Source of the DNA: Sphingomonadales bacterium
GTDB taxonomy: Bacteria > Pseudomonadota > Alphaproteobacteria > Sphingomonadales > Sphingomonadaceae
Assembly: GCA_020200935.1 (NCBI GenBank)
Contig: JAIVHR010000089.1
Location: forward strand, 1 to 5,625
Length of the DNA stretch: 5,625 bases
Reading direction: 5' to 3'
Of the stretch, positions 1-5,625 are shown piece by piece (within the stretch, counting starts at the first letter, position 1; every line of letters starts with the position of its first letter). Below the pieces are notes generated by a model. It saw nothing but the letters and a program-made list of their open reading frames with translations. It had not been told where the DNA came from and made no database searches. The position numbers were made by a program, and so were the translations under genes.

Positions 1-719
1 GTCCTGTCGGGGCCGAGCACGGGTTGCAATTGCGACAGGCCTTCGAGCGTCGTCGAGGGGCGATTGCCCTCGTCCTTGCTGATCGTCACCTCTTCCTCGG
101 AGGTTTCGCCGGTCTCCTTGTCGAGATTGAGCTTGGTCGTCGTCGTCTCGACGATCTCGTCGTCGAACTTGCCGTTCTCCTGCCCGGCCGCCGTGCGACG
201 CTGCGATTCGAGCGCATATTCGTCCATCGCCTCGCGGCTGATGCCGTAACGCTCGGCGACGATTTCGGCGGTCTGGATCATCGGCATGTAGATTGCATTA
301 TGCATCGCGATCAGCTCGGGATCGGGTTTGACGCGCATCTCCTTGGTCTGGACGAGCGAAATCGATTCGAGCCCGCCGCCGACCACCACATCCATTCGGT
401 CGTGGATGACCTGCTTGGCCGCTGTCGCGATCGCCATCAGCCCCGAGGAACATTGCCGGTCGACGGTCATCCCCGACACCTGCACCGGTAGCCCGGCGCG
501 CAAGGCGATCTGGCGCGCTACATTGCCGCCGGTCGTCCCCTGCTGGAGCGCGCAGCCGATGATGCAATCGTCGACCTCGCCGCCCTCGATCCCGGCGCGC
601 TCGACCGCCGCCTTGACCGAAAAGGAGCCGAGCGTCGGGCCGAGCGTGTTGTTGTAGGCGCCGCGATAGGCCTTGCCGATCGGCGTGCGGGCGGTGGAAA
701 CGATGACGGCGTCGCGCAT
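1..719 (-). CDS. Acetyl-CoA acetyltransferase / thiolase family protein, N-terminal 239 codons (3' end outside window)
   Basis: The minus-strand frame starting at 719 is open to the window edge. It reads MRDAVIVSTARTPIGKAYRG at its N-terminus, the hallmark opening of the thiolase family. Residues 84-95 (MTVDRQCSSGLM) contain the nucleophilic cysteine, Cys90, which carries the acyl group during catalysis. GGNVARQIALRAGLP (64-78) and VVVGGGLESIS just after the active site are also typical. Thiolases join two acyl-CoAs or cleave 3-ketoacyl-CoA; the catalytic His and second Cys lie in the C-terminal half (usual total about 390-400 residues), which is not in this window. The start is supported by a Shine-Dalgarno sequence (AGGAGA, 726-731) 6 bases upstream. 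It lies downstream of the MaoC dehydratase gene on the same strand, which suggests a shared role in fatty-acid or acyl-CoA metabolism. Degradative versus biosynthetic use cannot be settled from this half. Confidence 0.93.
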   Translation of the reverse strand, partial: MRDAVIVSTARTPIGKAYRGAYNNTLGPTLGSFSVKAAVERAGIEGGEVDDCIIGCALQQGTTGGNVARQIALRAGLPVQVSGMTVDRQCSSGLMAIATAAKQVIHDRMDVVVGGGLESISLVQTKEMRVKPDPELIAMHNAIYMPMIQTAEIVAERYGISREAMDEYALESQRRTAAGQENGKFDDEIVETTTTKLNLDKETGETSEEEVTISKDEGNRPSTTLEGLSQLQPVLGPDR

Positions 720-743
720 TGGGTTTCTCCTCTCAAATCTCTA

Positions 744-832
744 CGTCATTCCGGCGAAAGCCGGAATCTCGGGCGGTTGAACCGAACGGTTCTGCCACAC
801 GGCCCGAGATCCCGGCTTTCGCCGGGATGACG
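744..832. repeat. Inverted repeat with 31-base arms, each arm itself a hairpin
   Basis: The left arm (744-774) and right arm (802-832) are reverse complements at 29 of 31 positions, separated by a 27-base spacer. Each arm also folds on itself: the left as TTCCGGC-GAAA-GCCGGAA and the right as ATCCCGGC-TTTC-GCCGGGAT. The element is thus a paired REP-like unit. It begins 1 base past the stop codon of the dehydratase gene and ends 24 bases before the thiolase start, so it would be transcribed in the shared mRNA. No T-run follows it in the minus direction, so it is not a classical intrinsic terminator. From memory, the core is a common dispersed intergenic repeat in sphingomonads; this is not verified here. 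Confidence 0.85.
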
Positions 833-833
833 G

Positions 834-1292
834 CTAAACAAAAAACTGGCTGATCCATTCGGCGACCAGGGCCGGTTTGTCCTCACCCTCGATCTCGACG
901 GTGAATTCGACCGTTTGCTGATACTGGCCCGGATTCTTCTCGATCAGCTCGAGCAGCTTGAAGCGCCCGCGCACGCGCTTTCCCGATTTGACCGGGGCGA
1001 TGAAGCGGACTTTGTTGCCGCCGTAATTGACCCCCATCTTGACGCCCTCGGGGCGCGGCGAATCGGTCTTCTGCATCAAGAGCGGCATCAGCGAGAGCGT
1101 CAAAAAGCCGTGGGCGATGGTGGTGCCGAAGGGCGTCATCCTCGCCGCCTCGGGATTGACGTGGATGAACTGGTGATCGCCGGTTGCGTCGGCGAATTTG
1201 TCGATCATCTCCTGATCGACGGTCACCCAGTCGGACAGGCCGAGTTCCTGGCCCGTCATGCCCATCAATGTTTCGACGCTCACCGTTGCCAT
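834..1292 (-). CDS. MaoC family dehydratase (NodN / R-specific enoyl-CoA hydratase-like)
   Basis: This 152-residue protein has the single hot-dog fold length of small MaoC/NodN proteins (about 150-160 residues). The hydratase-2 signature is clear: FADATGDHQFIHVNPEAA (33-50) holds the expected catalytic pair Asp39 and His44, followed by TPFGTTIAHGFLTLSL (53-68), the conserved segment of the substrate pocket. Family members hydrate trans-2-enoyl-CoA to (R)-3-hydroxyacyl-CoA in the cytoplasm; the mycobacterial Htd-type and rhizobial NodN proteins are the nearest relatives I recognise. There is no signal peptide. The start at 1292 has a good Shine-Dalgarno (AAAGGA, 1299-1304) 6 bases upstream. 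The gene precedes the thiolase gene on the same strand, with a 114-base gap containing an inverted repeat, and is divergent from putA. The substrate chain length cannot be told from sequence. Confidence 0.93.
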   Translation of the reverse strand: MATVSVETLMGMTGQELGLSDWVTVDQEMIDKFADATGDHQFIHVNPEAARMTPFGTTIAHGFLTLSLMPLLMQKTDSPRPEGVKMGVNYGGNKVRFIAPVKSGKRVRGRFKLLELIEKNPGQYQQTVEFTVEIEGEDKPALVAEWISQFFV

Positions 1293-1311
1293 AATCCGTC
1301 CTTTCCAAACT

Positions 1312-1384
1312 CCGTCAGGGCTGAGCTTGTCGAAGCCCGCTTCTCCTTCCGAGAAACGCCCTTCGACAAGCTCAGGGCTAACGG
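1312..1384. repeat. Imperfect inverted repeat (CTTCGACAAGCTCAG core) between divergent genes
   Basis: The left arm (1312-1338) and right arm (1358-1384) pair at 22 of 27 positions, with an uninterrupted 15-base core, CTGAGCTTGTCGAAG against CTTCGACAAGCTCAG. The loop contains a further small hairpin (TTCTC at 1341-1345 with GAGAA at 1351-1355). The element is unrelated in sequence to the repeat at 744-832. It starts 20 bases upstream of the dehydratase start codon and ends 93 bases before the putA start. Six T residues (1385-1390) follow the right arm on the plus strand. From memory, the core is a frequent dispersed repeat of sphingomonad and other proteobacterial genomes. Confidence 0.8.
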
Positions 1385-1477
1385 TTTTTTGGATGCAATG
1401 CGCGGCAATTTCGCTAAAACGCCCCGCACATCCGCGCCCATAGTGAGCGCCCCTTTTCCGAACCGCAAGGGCACAGC

Positions 1478-3121
1478 ATGGCCAGCACCAAGCACGATCC
1501 CGATTCCGCTACGTCAAGCGCATGGGTCCATATGGAGGAGGTGCATCGTGCGCCCGAACCCGAGGTGCTCGCTCCGCTGATCGAGCGGGCGCGACTCGGG
1601 CGCGAGGAGCGCGACCGGATCGAGGCGCGCGCGCTCGGGCTGCTCGCCGAATTGCGTGAAGGACAGCGGATCGGCTGGGTCAACCAGTTCCTCCAGGAAT
1701 ATCGGTTGAACAGTTCGGAGGGCGTCGCGCTGCTAAGCCTCGCCGAAGCTTTCCTGCGTGTACCCGATCCCGAGACCGCCGACATGCTGATCTCCGACAA
1801 GCTCGGCGACGGCGACTGGCGCAGCCATGCGGGCAAGTCGCATTCGGGCTTCGTCAATTCGGCGACCTGGGGGCTGGTGATCGGCCGCGCGCTGGTCGGC
1901 GACCGCAAGCAGGCCAATGCGCTCAAGCGGCTGATCTCGCGTTCGGGCGAACCTTTCGTACGCCAGGCGATCGGCGCGGCGATGCGGCTGATGGGCGAGA
2001 TCTTCGTCATGGGCCGGACGATCGACGAGGCGTTGAAACGCATGAAAAGGCCCGAGCATAAGGGCTTCACCGCGAGCTTCGACATGCTCGGCGAGGCGGC
2101 GCGCACCTTCCCCGACGCGACGCGCTATTTCGACAGCTACATGTGGGCGATCGAGGCGGTCGGCGCCGAGTGCGACGGGGGCTCGACCGAGGACAACCAT
2201 TCGGTCTCGGTCAAGCTTTCGGCGCTCCATCCGCGCTACGAGGTCTCGCAATGGGGCCGCTGCGTGCCGGCGCTGACCGAGCGACTCGAGGCGCTGGCCG
2301 AGGCGGCGGCGAAGGCGGGTATCGGGCTCACCGTCGATGCCGAGGAATCCGAGCGGCTCGAAATGAGCCTCGACATTATCGAGCAGGTCGCCGAGCTGCC
2401 GAGCCTCAAAGGCTGGAACGGCTTCGGCATGGCGATCCAGGCCTATGGCAAGCGCGCCCAGCGGACGATCGGCTGGGCCGAGGCGCTGGCCAGCCGCGCC
2501 GGTCGGCTGATGCCGGTGCGGCTCGTCAAGGGCGCCTATTGGGATACCGAGATCAAGATGGCCCAGGAAAAGGGCCTGCGCGACTATCCGCTGTTCACCC
2601 GCAAGGCGGCGACCGACGTCTGCTATCTCACCTGCGCCAGGGACATGCTCGCGGCCGACTCGATCCGCCCGGCCTTCGCCACCCACAATGCGCTGACCGC
2701 GGCGACGATCATGGAATGGGCCGGGCCGCCCGGCGGGGAGGGCTCGAAGGATTTCGAGTTCCAGCGGCTCCACGGCATGGGCGAAGGGCTGTTCGAGGAT
2801 CTGGTGCGCGAGCAGGGCTATCGCTGCCGGATCTATGCGCCGGTCGGAGGCCATCGCGACCTGCTCGCCTATCTCGTCCGGCGGCTGCTCGAGAATGGCG
2901 CCAATTCGAGCTTCGTCCACCAGCTCGCCGACGAGCATCTCTCCGACGATCAGCTGCTCGCCGATCCGGTCGAGAAGATCGAGGCGGTCGGCGGTACGCG
3001 CCATCCCTCGATCCCGCTGCCCGAGGATCTGTTCATGCCGCAGCGCAAGAACAGCCGCGGGCTCGATCTCGAGGATTGGCGCGTGCTCGGCCGGGTCACC
3101 GAGGGGACCGCGGCGAGCTGA
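1478..3121 (+). CDS. putA: PutA N-terminal part: proline dehydrogenase (PRODH) domain
   Basis: This 547-residue product covers the PutA arm region (about 20-190) and the FAD-dependent PRODH barrel (about 200-525), which oxidises proline to P5C and passes electrons to the quinone pool. Landmarks equivalent to the E. coli active site are all present: Lys246 in SVKLSALHPRY, Asp287 in VDAEESERLE, RLVKGAYWD (348-356), ATHNA (401-405), LHGMGEG (431-437), Tyr453 in RIYAPVGGH, and Arg468/Arg469 with Glu472 in LVRRLLENGAN. The spacing Lys-Asp (41) and Tyr-Arg (15) matches E. coli. There is no N-terminal ribbon-helix-helix, so it should not be a DNA-binding autorepressor, like the minimal Bradyrhizobium-type PutA. 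The start has AAGGG (1467-1471) 6 bases upstream. The last residues (about 540-547) are probably out-of-frame sequence after the deletion junction. The PRODH activity itself could survive. Confidence 0.88.
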   Translation: MASTKHDPDSATSSAWVHMEEVHRAPEPEVLAPLIERARLGREERDRIEARALGLLAELREGQRIGWVNQFLQEYRLNSSEGVALLSLAEAFLRVPDPETADMLISDKLGDGDWRSHAGKSHSGFVNSATWGLVIGRALVGDRKQANALKRLISRSGEPFVRQAIGAAMRLMGEIFVMGRTIDEALKRMKRPEHKGFTASFDMLGEAARTFPDATRYFDSYMWAIEAVGAECDGGSTEDNHSVSVKLSALHPRYEVSQWGRCVPALTERLEALAEAAAKAGIGLTVDAEESERLEMSLDIIEQVAELPSLKGWNGFGMAIQAYGKRAQRTIGWAEALASRAGRLMPVRLVKGAYWDTEIKMAQEKGLRDYPLFTRKAATDVCYLTCARDMLAADSIRPAFATHNALTAATIMEWAGPPGGEGSKDFEFQRLHGMGEGLFEDLVREQGYRCRIYAPVGGHRDLLAYLVRRLLENGANSSFVHQLADEHLSDDQLLADPVEKIEAVGGTRHPSIPLPEDLFMPQRKNSRGLDLEDWRVLGRVTEGTAAS

Positions 3122-4362
3122 TGGCGCTCGCCGTCCATGAGGCGGGCAAGACGATTCCCGACGCGCTCGCCGAGGTTCGCGAAGCGATCGATTTCTGCCG
3201 CTATTACGCCGCCGAGGCGCGCGAGAAGCTCAAGACGCTCGATCTGCCCGGGCCGACCGGCGAGACCAACGTCTTGCGCATGGAGGGGAGGGGCGTCTGG
3301 TGCTGCATCTCGCCGTGGAATTTCCCGCTGGCGATCTTCACCGGCCAGCTCGCCGCCGCGCTCGTCGCCGGCAATACGGTGATCGCCAAGCCGGCGCCGC
3401 AGACCCCGCGGATCGCCGCCGAGGGCGTGCGGCTCGCGCATGAAGCGGGCATCCCCAAGGACGCGCTGATCCTTGCCCCGGGCGGCCCGGAAACCGGCGC
3501 GGCGCTGACCGCCGACCCGCGCATCGCCGGCATCGCCTTCACCGGCTCGACCGCGACGGCGAAGAAGATCGCCCGCAGCCTGCTCGACGACGAGGCCCGT
3601 CCGATCATCCCGTTGATCGCCGAGACCGGCGGCATCAATGCGATGATCGTCGATTCGACGGCGCTGCCCGAACAGGTCGTCGCCGACGTCATCACTTCGG
3701 CCTTCGGATCGGCCGGCCAGCGCTGTTCGGCGATGCGGCTGCTGGTGATCCAGGAGGAGGTCGCCGAGCGGATGATCGAAATGCTTTGCGGCGCGATGGA
3801 GGGCCTCGTGGTCGGCGATCCGGCCGATCCGGCGACCGATATCGGCCCGGTGATCGACGATGCCGCCTATGACAAGCTGATGACCTACCGCGGCTCGAAA
3901 CAGTCGAACTGGCTCAAATGCGTTGAGGTGCCGTCGGAAGGCCGCTTCGTCCCGCCGACGCTGATCCGCATCGACGATATCGAGCAGCTTCAGGCCGAAT
4001 GGTTCGGTCCGCTGCTCCATGTCGCGACGTGGGAGGCCGGCAAGCTGGTCGAGACGGTGCGGCGGATCAACGCCAAGGGCTTCGGCCTCACCATGGGCCT
4101 CCACAGCCGCATCGCGCGCGCCGCCGATGTCGTCGAGGACGAAGCGCATGTCGGCAATCTTTACGTCAACCGCTCGATGATCGGCGCAGTCGTCGGTTCG
4201 CAGCCCTTCGGCGGCGAGGGGCTGTCGGGCACCGGCCCCAAGGCCGGCGGCCCGCATTATCTGCCGAGATTCTGCGTCGAGCGGGTGACGACGATCGACA
4301 CCACCAGCGCCGGCGGCAATGCGAGCCTGCTGAGCCTCGAGGAAGTCGGGCACGGGATCTGA
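3121..4362 (+). CDS. putA: PutA C-terminal part: P5C / glutamate-semialdehyde dehydrogenase domain, N-terminally truncated
   Basis: From ATG 3121 this frame gives 413 residues of the PutA-type aldehyde dehydrogenase, which oxidises glutamate semialdehyde to glutamate with NAD+. Visible motifs are EAGKT (7-11), SPWNFPLAIF (64-73, Asn67 of the oxyanion hole), IAKPAPQTP (88-96, Lys90 cofactor contact), FTGST (140-144), AETGGINAMIVD (167-178, general base Glu168), GSAGQRCSAMR (197-207, catalytic Cys202) and PFGGEGLSGTGPKAGGP (362-378). The C-terminus DTTSAGGNASLLSL (393-406) is the normal end of short PutA proteins. About 85 residues at the start of the domain, part of the cofactor-binding fold and oligomer contacts, are absent. 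Homology extends slightly upstream of the ATG (DRGEL, 3106-3120), showing that this is a fragment of PutA, not an independent gene. The ATG overlaps the TGA of the preceding segment by one base. There is no good Shine-Dalgarno: a GAGGGG at 3101-3106 is 14 bases away. Confidence 0.75.
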   Translation: MALAVHEAGKTIPDALAEVREAIDFCRYYAAEAREKLKTLDLPGPTGETNVLRMEGRGVWCCISPWNFPLAIFTGQLAAALVAGNTVIAKPAPQTPRIAAEGVRLAHEAGIPKDALILAPGGPETGAALTADPRIAGIAFTGSTATAKKIARSLLDDEARPIIPLIAETGGINAMIVDSTALPEQVVADVITSAFGSAGQRCSAMRLLVIQEEVAERMIEMLCGAMEGLVVGDPADPATDIGPVIDDAAYDKLMTYRGSKQSNWLKCVEVPSEGRFVPPTLIRIDDIEQLQAEWFGPLLHVATWEAGKLVETVRRINAKGFGLTMGLHSRIARAADVVEDEAHVGNLYVNRSMIGAVVGSQPFGGEGLSGTGPKAGGPHYLPRFCVERVTTIDTTSAGGNASLLSLEEVGHGI

Positions 4363-4365
4363 CGG

Positions 4366-5529
4366 CTATTCCTCGGCCGGGGGACCCCAGCCGCCTTCGG
4401 GATAGGGCATGATCATCGTGCCGTCGGGGGCCGAGGTGAAGGTGGTTTGCGTCGGATAGGCGAATTCGAGGCCTTCCTCGTTGAAGCGCTTGAGGATCGC
4501 GACGCCGACGCGATGCTGGCCGATGATGAAATCGTCATAATCGGTGCTCATCACGTCGAACTGGACGATATAATCGAGGCTCGAATCGCCGAAGCCGGTG
4601 AAGCCGGCGCGGACGAAGCCGTAGCCGGCCCCCTCGACGACTTCCTGCAGGATCTCCGGAATCCGCGCGGCGATGTCGGCCGGGGTCTGATAGATGACGC
4701 CGATGCTGAAACTGCCGCGGCGGCGCTCGAGACGCGTATTGTTCGAGATCTCCATGTCGAGGAGATTGGTGTTGGAGATGATCCTTTCCTCGCCGGTCAC
4801 CGAGCGGATCCGCGTCGTCTTCAGCCCGATTTTCTCGACCGTGCCGTAGGTGCCGTCATAATGGATCGCGTCGCCCTTCTTGAACGGCTTGTCGAAGATG
4901 ATCGACAGAGCGGCGAACAGCTCCTCGAAGATGCCCTGGGCGGCGAGGCCGATGGCGATGCCGCCGATGCCGAGGCCGGCGACGAGGCCGGTGACATCGA
5001 CGTCGAGATTGTCGAGCACGACGATCAGCGCGATGGCGAAGACGCCGACGGTCACCGCGATGCGGATCAATGTCATCGCCGTGCCCAGCGTATCGGCCGA
5101 ATGCTCGTCGGTCTGCGCCTTGTGCAGCACCATGCCGAGCACGATCTCGCGCGCCCAGATCGCCACCTGCAGCACGATGGCGACGGTGAACAGGAAGCTG
5201 ATCGTGCCATAGAGCGACGGCGGCGTGGCGGCGTAAACGCTGACGATCTTGATCGCCACCACGATCATGAACCAGTGTTTGGTCTTGCCGAGCGCTTGGC
5301 CGAGGATGGTCCGGAACCCCACCTCGTCCTCCGTTCGGGCGGCCAGCCGGTTGCCGATGCGGCGCAGGCCGTGCAGCAGCAGATAAACGAGAATCGCCGC
5401 GCCGAGCGCGATCAGGAGATCGACATAATGATGCTCGAACCAGGCGAGTATATCGTTCCAGATCGCGGCGAGCCGCGCTTGCGAGGGTAGCGAAACCGCC
5501 GGGTCGGCGGTGAGGACCGGATTGTTCAT
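4366..5529 (-). CDS. Mechanosensitive ion channel family protein (MscS type)
   Basis: This 387-residue inner-membrane protein is a small-conductance mechanosensitive channel homologue, which opens under membrane tension to release solutes during hypo-osmotic shock. Hydrophobic segments lie at about 36-55, 86-104, 107-127, 152-174 and 178-211, giving five likely membrane helices against three in E. coli MscS. The last is the Gly/Ala-rich pore helix (VAGLGIGGIAIGLAAQG, 183-199), followed by the family-typical FDKPFKKGD (212-220) that leads into the beta domain (about 212-270) and the alpha/beta C-terminal vestibule domain (to about 363). The C-terminal tail is acidic and proline-rich (PEGGWGPPAEE). 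The start at 5529 has a G-rich ribosome site at 5533-5538. The gene follows closely an unidentified gene on the same strand and converges on putA with a 3-base gap. Whether it is a true osmotic valve or has a specialised role cannot be told. Confidence 0.94.
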   Translation of the reverse strand: MNNPVLTADPAVSLPSQARLAAIWNDILAWFEHHYVDLLIALGAAILVYLLLHGLRRIGNRLAARTEDEVGFRTILGQALGKTKHWFMIVVAIKIVSVYAATPPSLYGTISFLFTVAIVLQVAIWAREIVLGMVLHKAQTDEHSADTLGTAMTLIRIAVTVGVFAIALIVVLDNLDVDVTGLVAGLGIGGIAIGLAAQGIFEELFAALSIIFDKPFKKGDAIHYDGTYGTVEKIGLKTTRIRSVTGEERIISNTNLLDMEISNNTRLERRRGSFSIGVIYQTPADIAARIPEILQEVVEGAGYGFVRAGFTGFGDSSLDYIVQFDVMSTDYDDFIIGQHRVGVAILKRFNEEGLEFAYPTQTTFTSAPDGTMIMPYPEGGWGPPAEE

Positions 5530-5532
5530 ATG

Positions 5533-5538
5533 CCCCCT
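5533..5538 (-). promoter_or_regulatory. Ribosome binding site of the MscS gene, overlapping the upstream stop codon
   Basis: AGGGGG on the minus strand lies only 3 bases before the ATG at 5529 and shares bases with the TAG (5539-5537) of the gene before it. The close spacing fits co-transcription and possible translational coupling. It is the only Shine-Dalgarno-like sequence near this start, though the gap is shorter than the usual 5-8 bases. Confidence 0.55.
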
Positions 5539-5625
5539 AGGCTGCTTTCTTGCGCGTCGCGGCCTTTTCGGGAAGCATTTCGAGAAACTCGATCAGGCCG
5601 CGCTCGTAACGCGACAGATATTTGG
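5537..5625 (-). CDS. Unidentified protein, C-terminal 28 residues only
   Basis: The minus-strand frame entering from the right edge reads KYLSRYERGLIEFLEMLPEK followed by AATRKKAA and a TAG at 5539-5537. The segment looks like an amphipathic helix with a basic Ala/Lys tail. I do not recognise the family from these residues and assign no function. The frame is supported by its position: its stop lies 7 bases from the MscS start and overlaps that gene's ribosome binding site, as in an operon. The other two minus-strand frames here give Arg-rich or less protein-like translations. Confidence 0.6.
   Translation of the reverse strand, partial: KYLSRYERGLIEFLEMLPEKAATRKKAA

Larger units (their letters stand above)
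1478..4362 (+). pseudogene. putA: putA locus interrupted by internal deletion with frame change
   Basis: Read as one gene, this locus encodes both halves of bifunctional proline dehydrogenase/L-glutamate gamma-semialdehyde dehydrogenase, in the usual order. The proline dehydrogenase half stays in the frame of 1478 until TGA at 3119-3121. The aldehyde dehydrogenase half is in the frame of 3121. By comparison with remembered E. coli PutA, the stretch from just after the NSRGLDL-type motif to just before the LVREAGKT-type motif should be about 85-90 residues longer. The junction lies at about 3090-3108. A deletion whose length leaves remainder 1 on division by 3 explains both the missing residues and the frame. 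Both flanks otherwise look well conserved with no further stops, so the event is recent, is an assembly or read error, or left a selected product. The two open segments are listed separately. Confidence 0.75.

Noticed and set aside
24..491. Plus-strand open frame (155 codons) opposite the thiolase gene
   Set aside because: The minus-strand frame has the thiolase opening motif and active-site cysteine, so this plus-strand frame is its shadow.
744..832. Inverted repeat as a CRISPR fragment or intrinsic terminator
   Set aside because: There are only two inverted copies and no direct repeats with spacers. No T-run follows in the direction of the flanking genes.
1385..1477. A specific sigma-70 promoter for putA
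   Set aside because: I saw no -35/-10 pair convincing enough to place, and alphaproteobacterial promoters are too variable to call by eye here.
1733..3004. Long minus-strand open frame (423 codons) opposite putA
   Set aside because: It is antisense to clear PRODH homology, is rich in Arg, Ala, Gly and His, and matches no family I know. Such frames are expected opposite GC-rich genes.
2143..3100. Extension of the P5CDH frame upstream into the PRODH region as a single 739-residue protein
   Set aside because: The part before about 3106 is an Arg/Gly-rich out-of-frame translation of PRODH. Real homology begins at about DRGEL, so the ATG at 2143 is not a credible start.
2950..4353. Minus-strand open frame (467 codons) opposite the P5CDH segment
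   Set aside because: Its translation is low-complexity (Arg/Asp/Gly/His-rich) and fully explained by codon bias of the conserved aldehyde dehydrogenase on the other strand.
4447..5490. Plus-strand open frame (347 codons) opposite the channel gene
   Set aside because: It is Asp/Glu/Ala/His-rich without recognisable domains and lies antisense to an unmistakable MscS protein.

Overview
The window is GC-rich, gene-dense chromosomal DNA. Codon use and gene content (a FadA/acetyl-CoA acetyltransferase-type thiolase, a NodN-like MaoC dehydratase, a PutA without an N-terminal DNA-binding domain) suggest an alphaproteobacterium. The two intergenic inverted repeats have cores (CCGGCGAAAGCCGG and CTTCGACAAGCTCAG) that I recall as dispersed repeats in sphingomonads. 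The assignment to Sphingomonadales is therefore an inference, not a demonstration.

Layout. On the minus strand at the left, a complete MaoC/NodN-like dehydratase gene (1292 to 834) is followed downstream by a thiolase gene (719 to beyond position 1, 3' end missing). The two form a likely transcription unit for acyl-CoA chemistry. The 114-base gap between them is largely filled by an inverted repeat with 31-base arms. A second, unrelated inverted repeat lies in the 185-base divergent region upstream of the dehydratase. From 1478 to 4362 the plus strand carries a putA-like proline catabolism locus. The proline dehydrogenase half and the P5C/glutamate-semialdehyde dehydrogenase half are both recognisable, but they lie in different reading frames. 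About 85-90 residues that normally link them, including the start of the aldehyde dehydrogenase domain, are missing. The first half ends at a TGA that overlaps an ATG opening the second half. A MscS-type mechanosensitive channel gene (5529 to 4366, minus) converges on putA with only 3 bases between stop codons. The right edge holds the last 28 codons of an unidentified minus-strand gene whose stop codon overlaps the ribosome binding site of the channel gene.

Function. An intact PutA would oxidise proline through P5C to glutamate. The thiolase and dehydratase would act on acyl-CoA or enoyl-CoA intermediates, and the MscS channel would release solutes under hypo-osmotic shock. The most notable feature is the broken or split putA. 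It is either a disrupted gene, an assembly or base-call error, or (less likely) a working two-polypeptide arrangement. I found no CRISPR array, RNA gene, transposase or phage gene.
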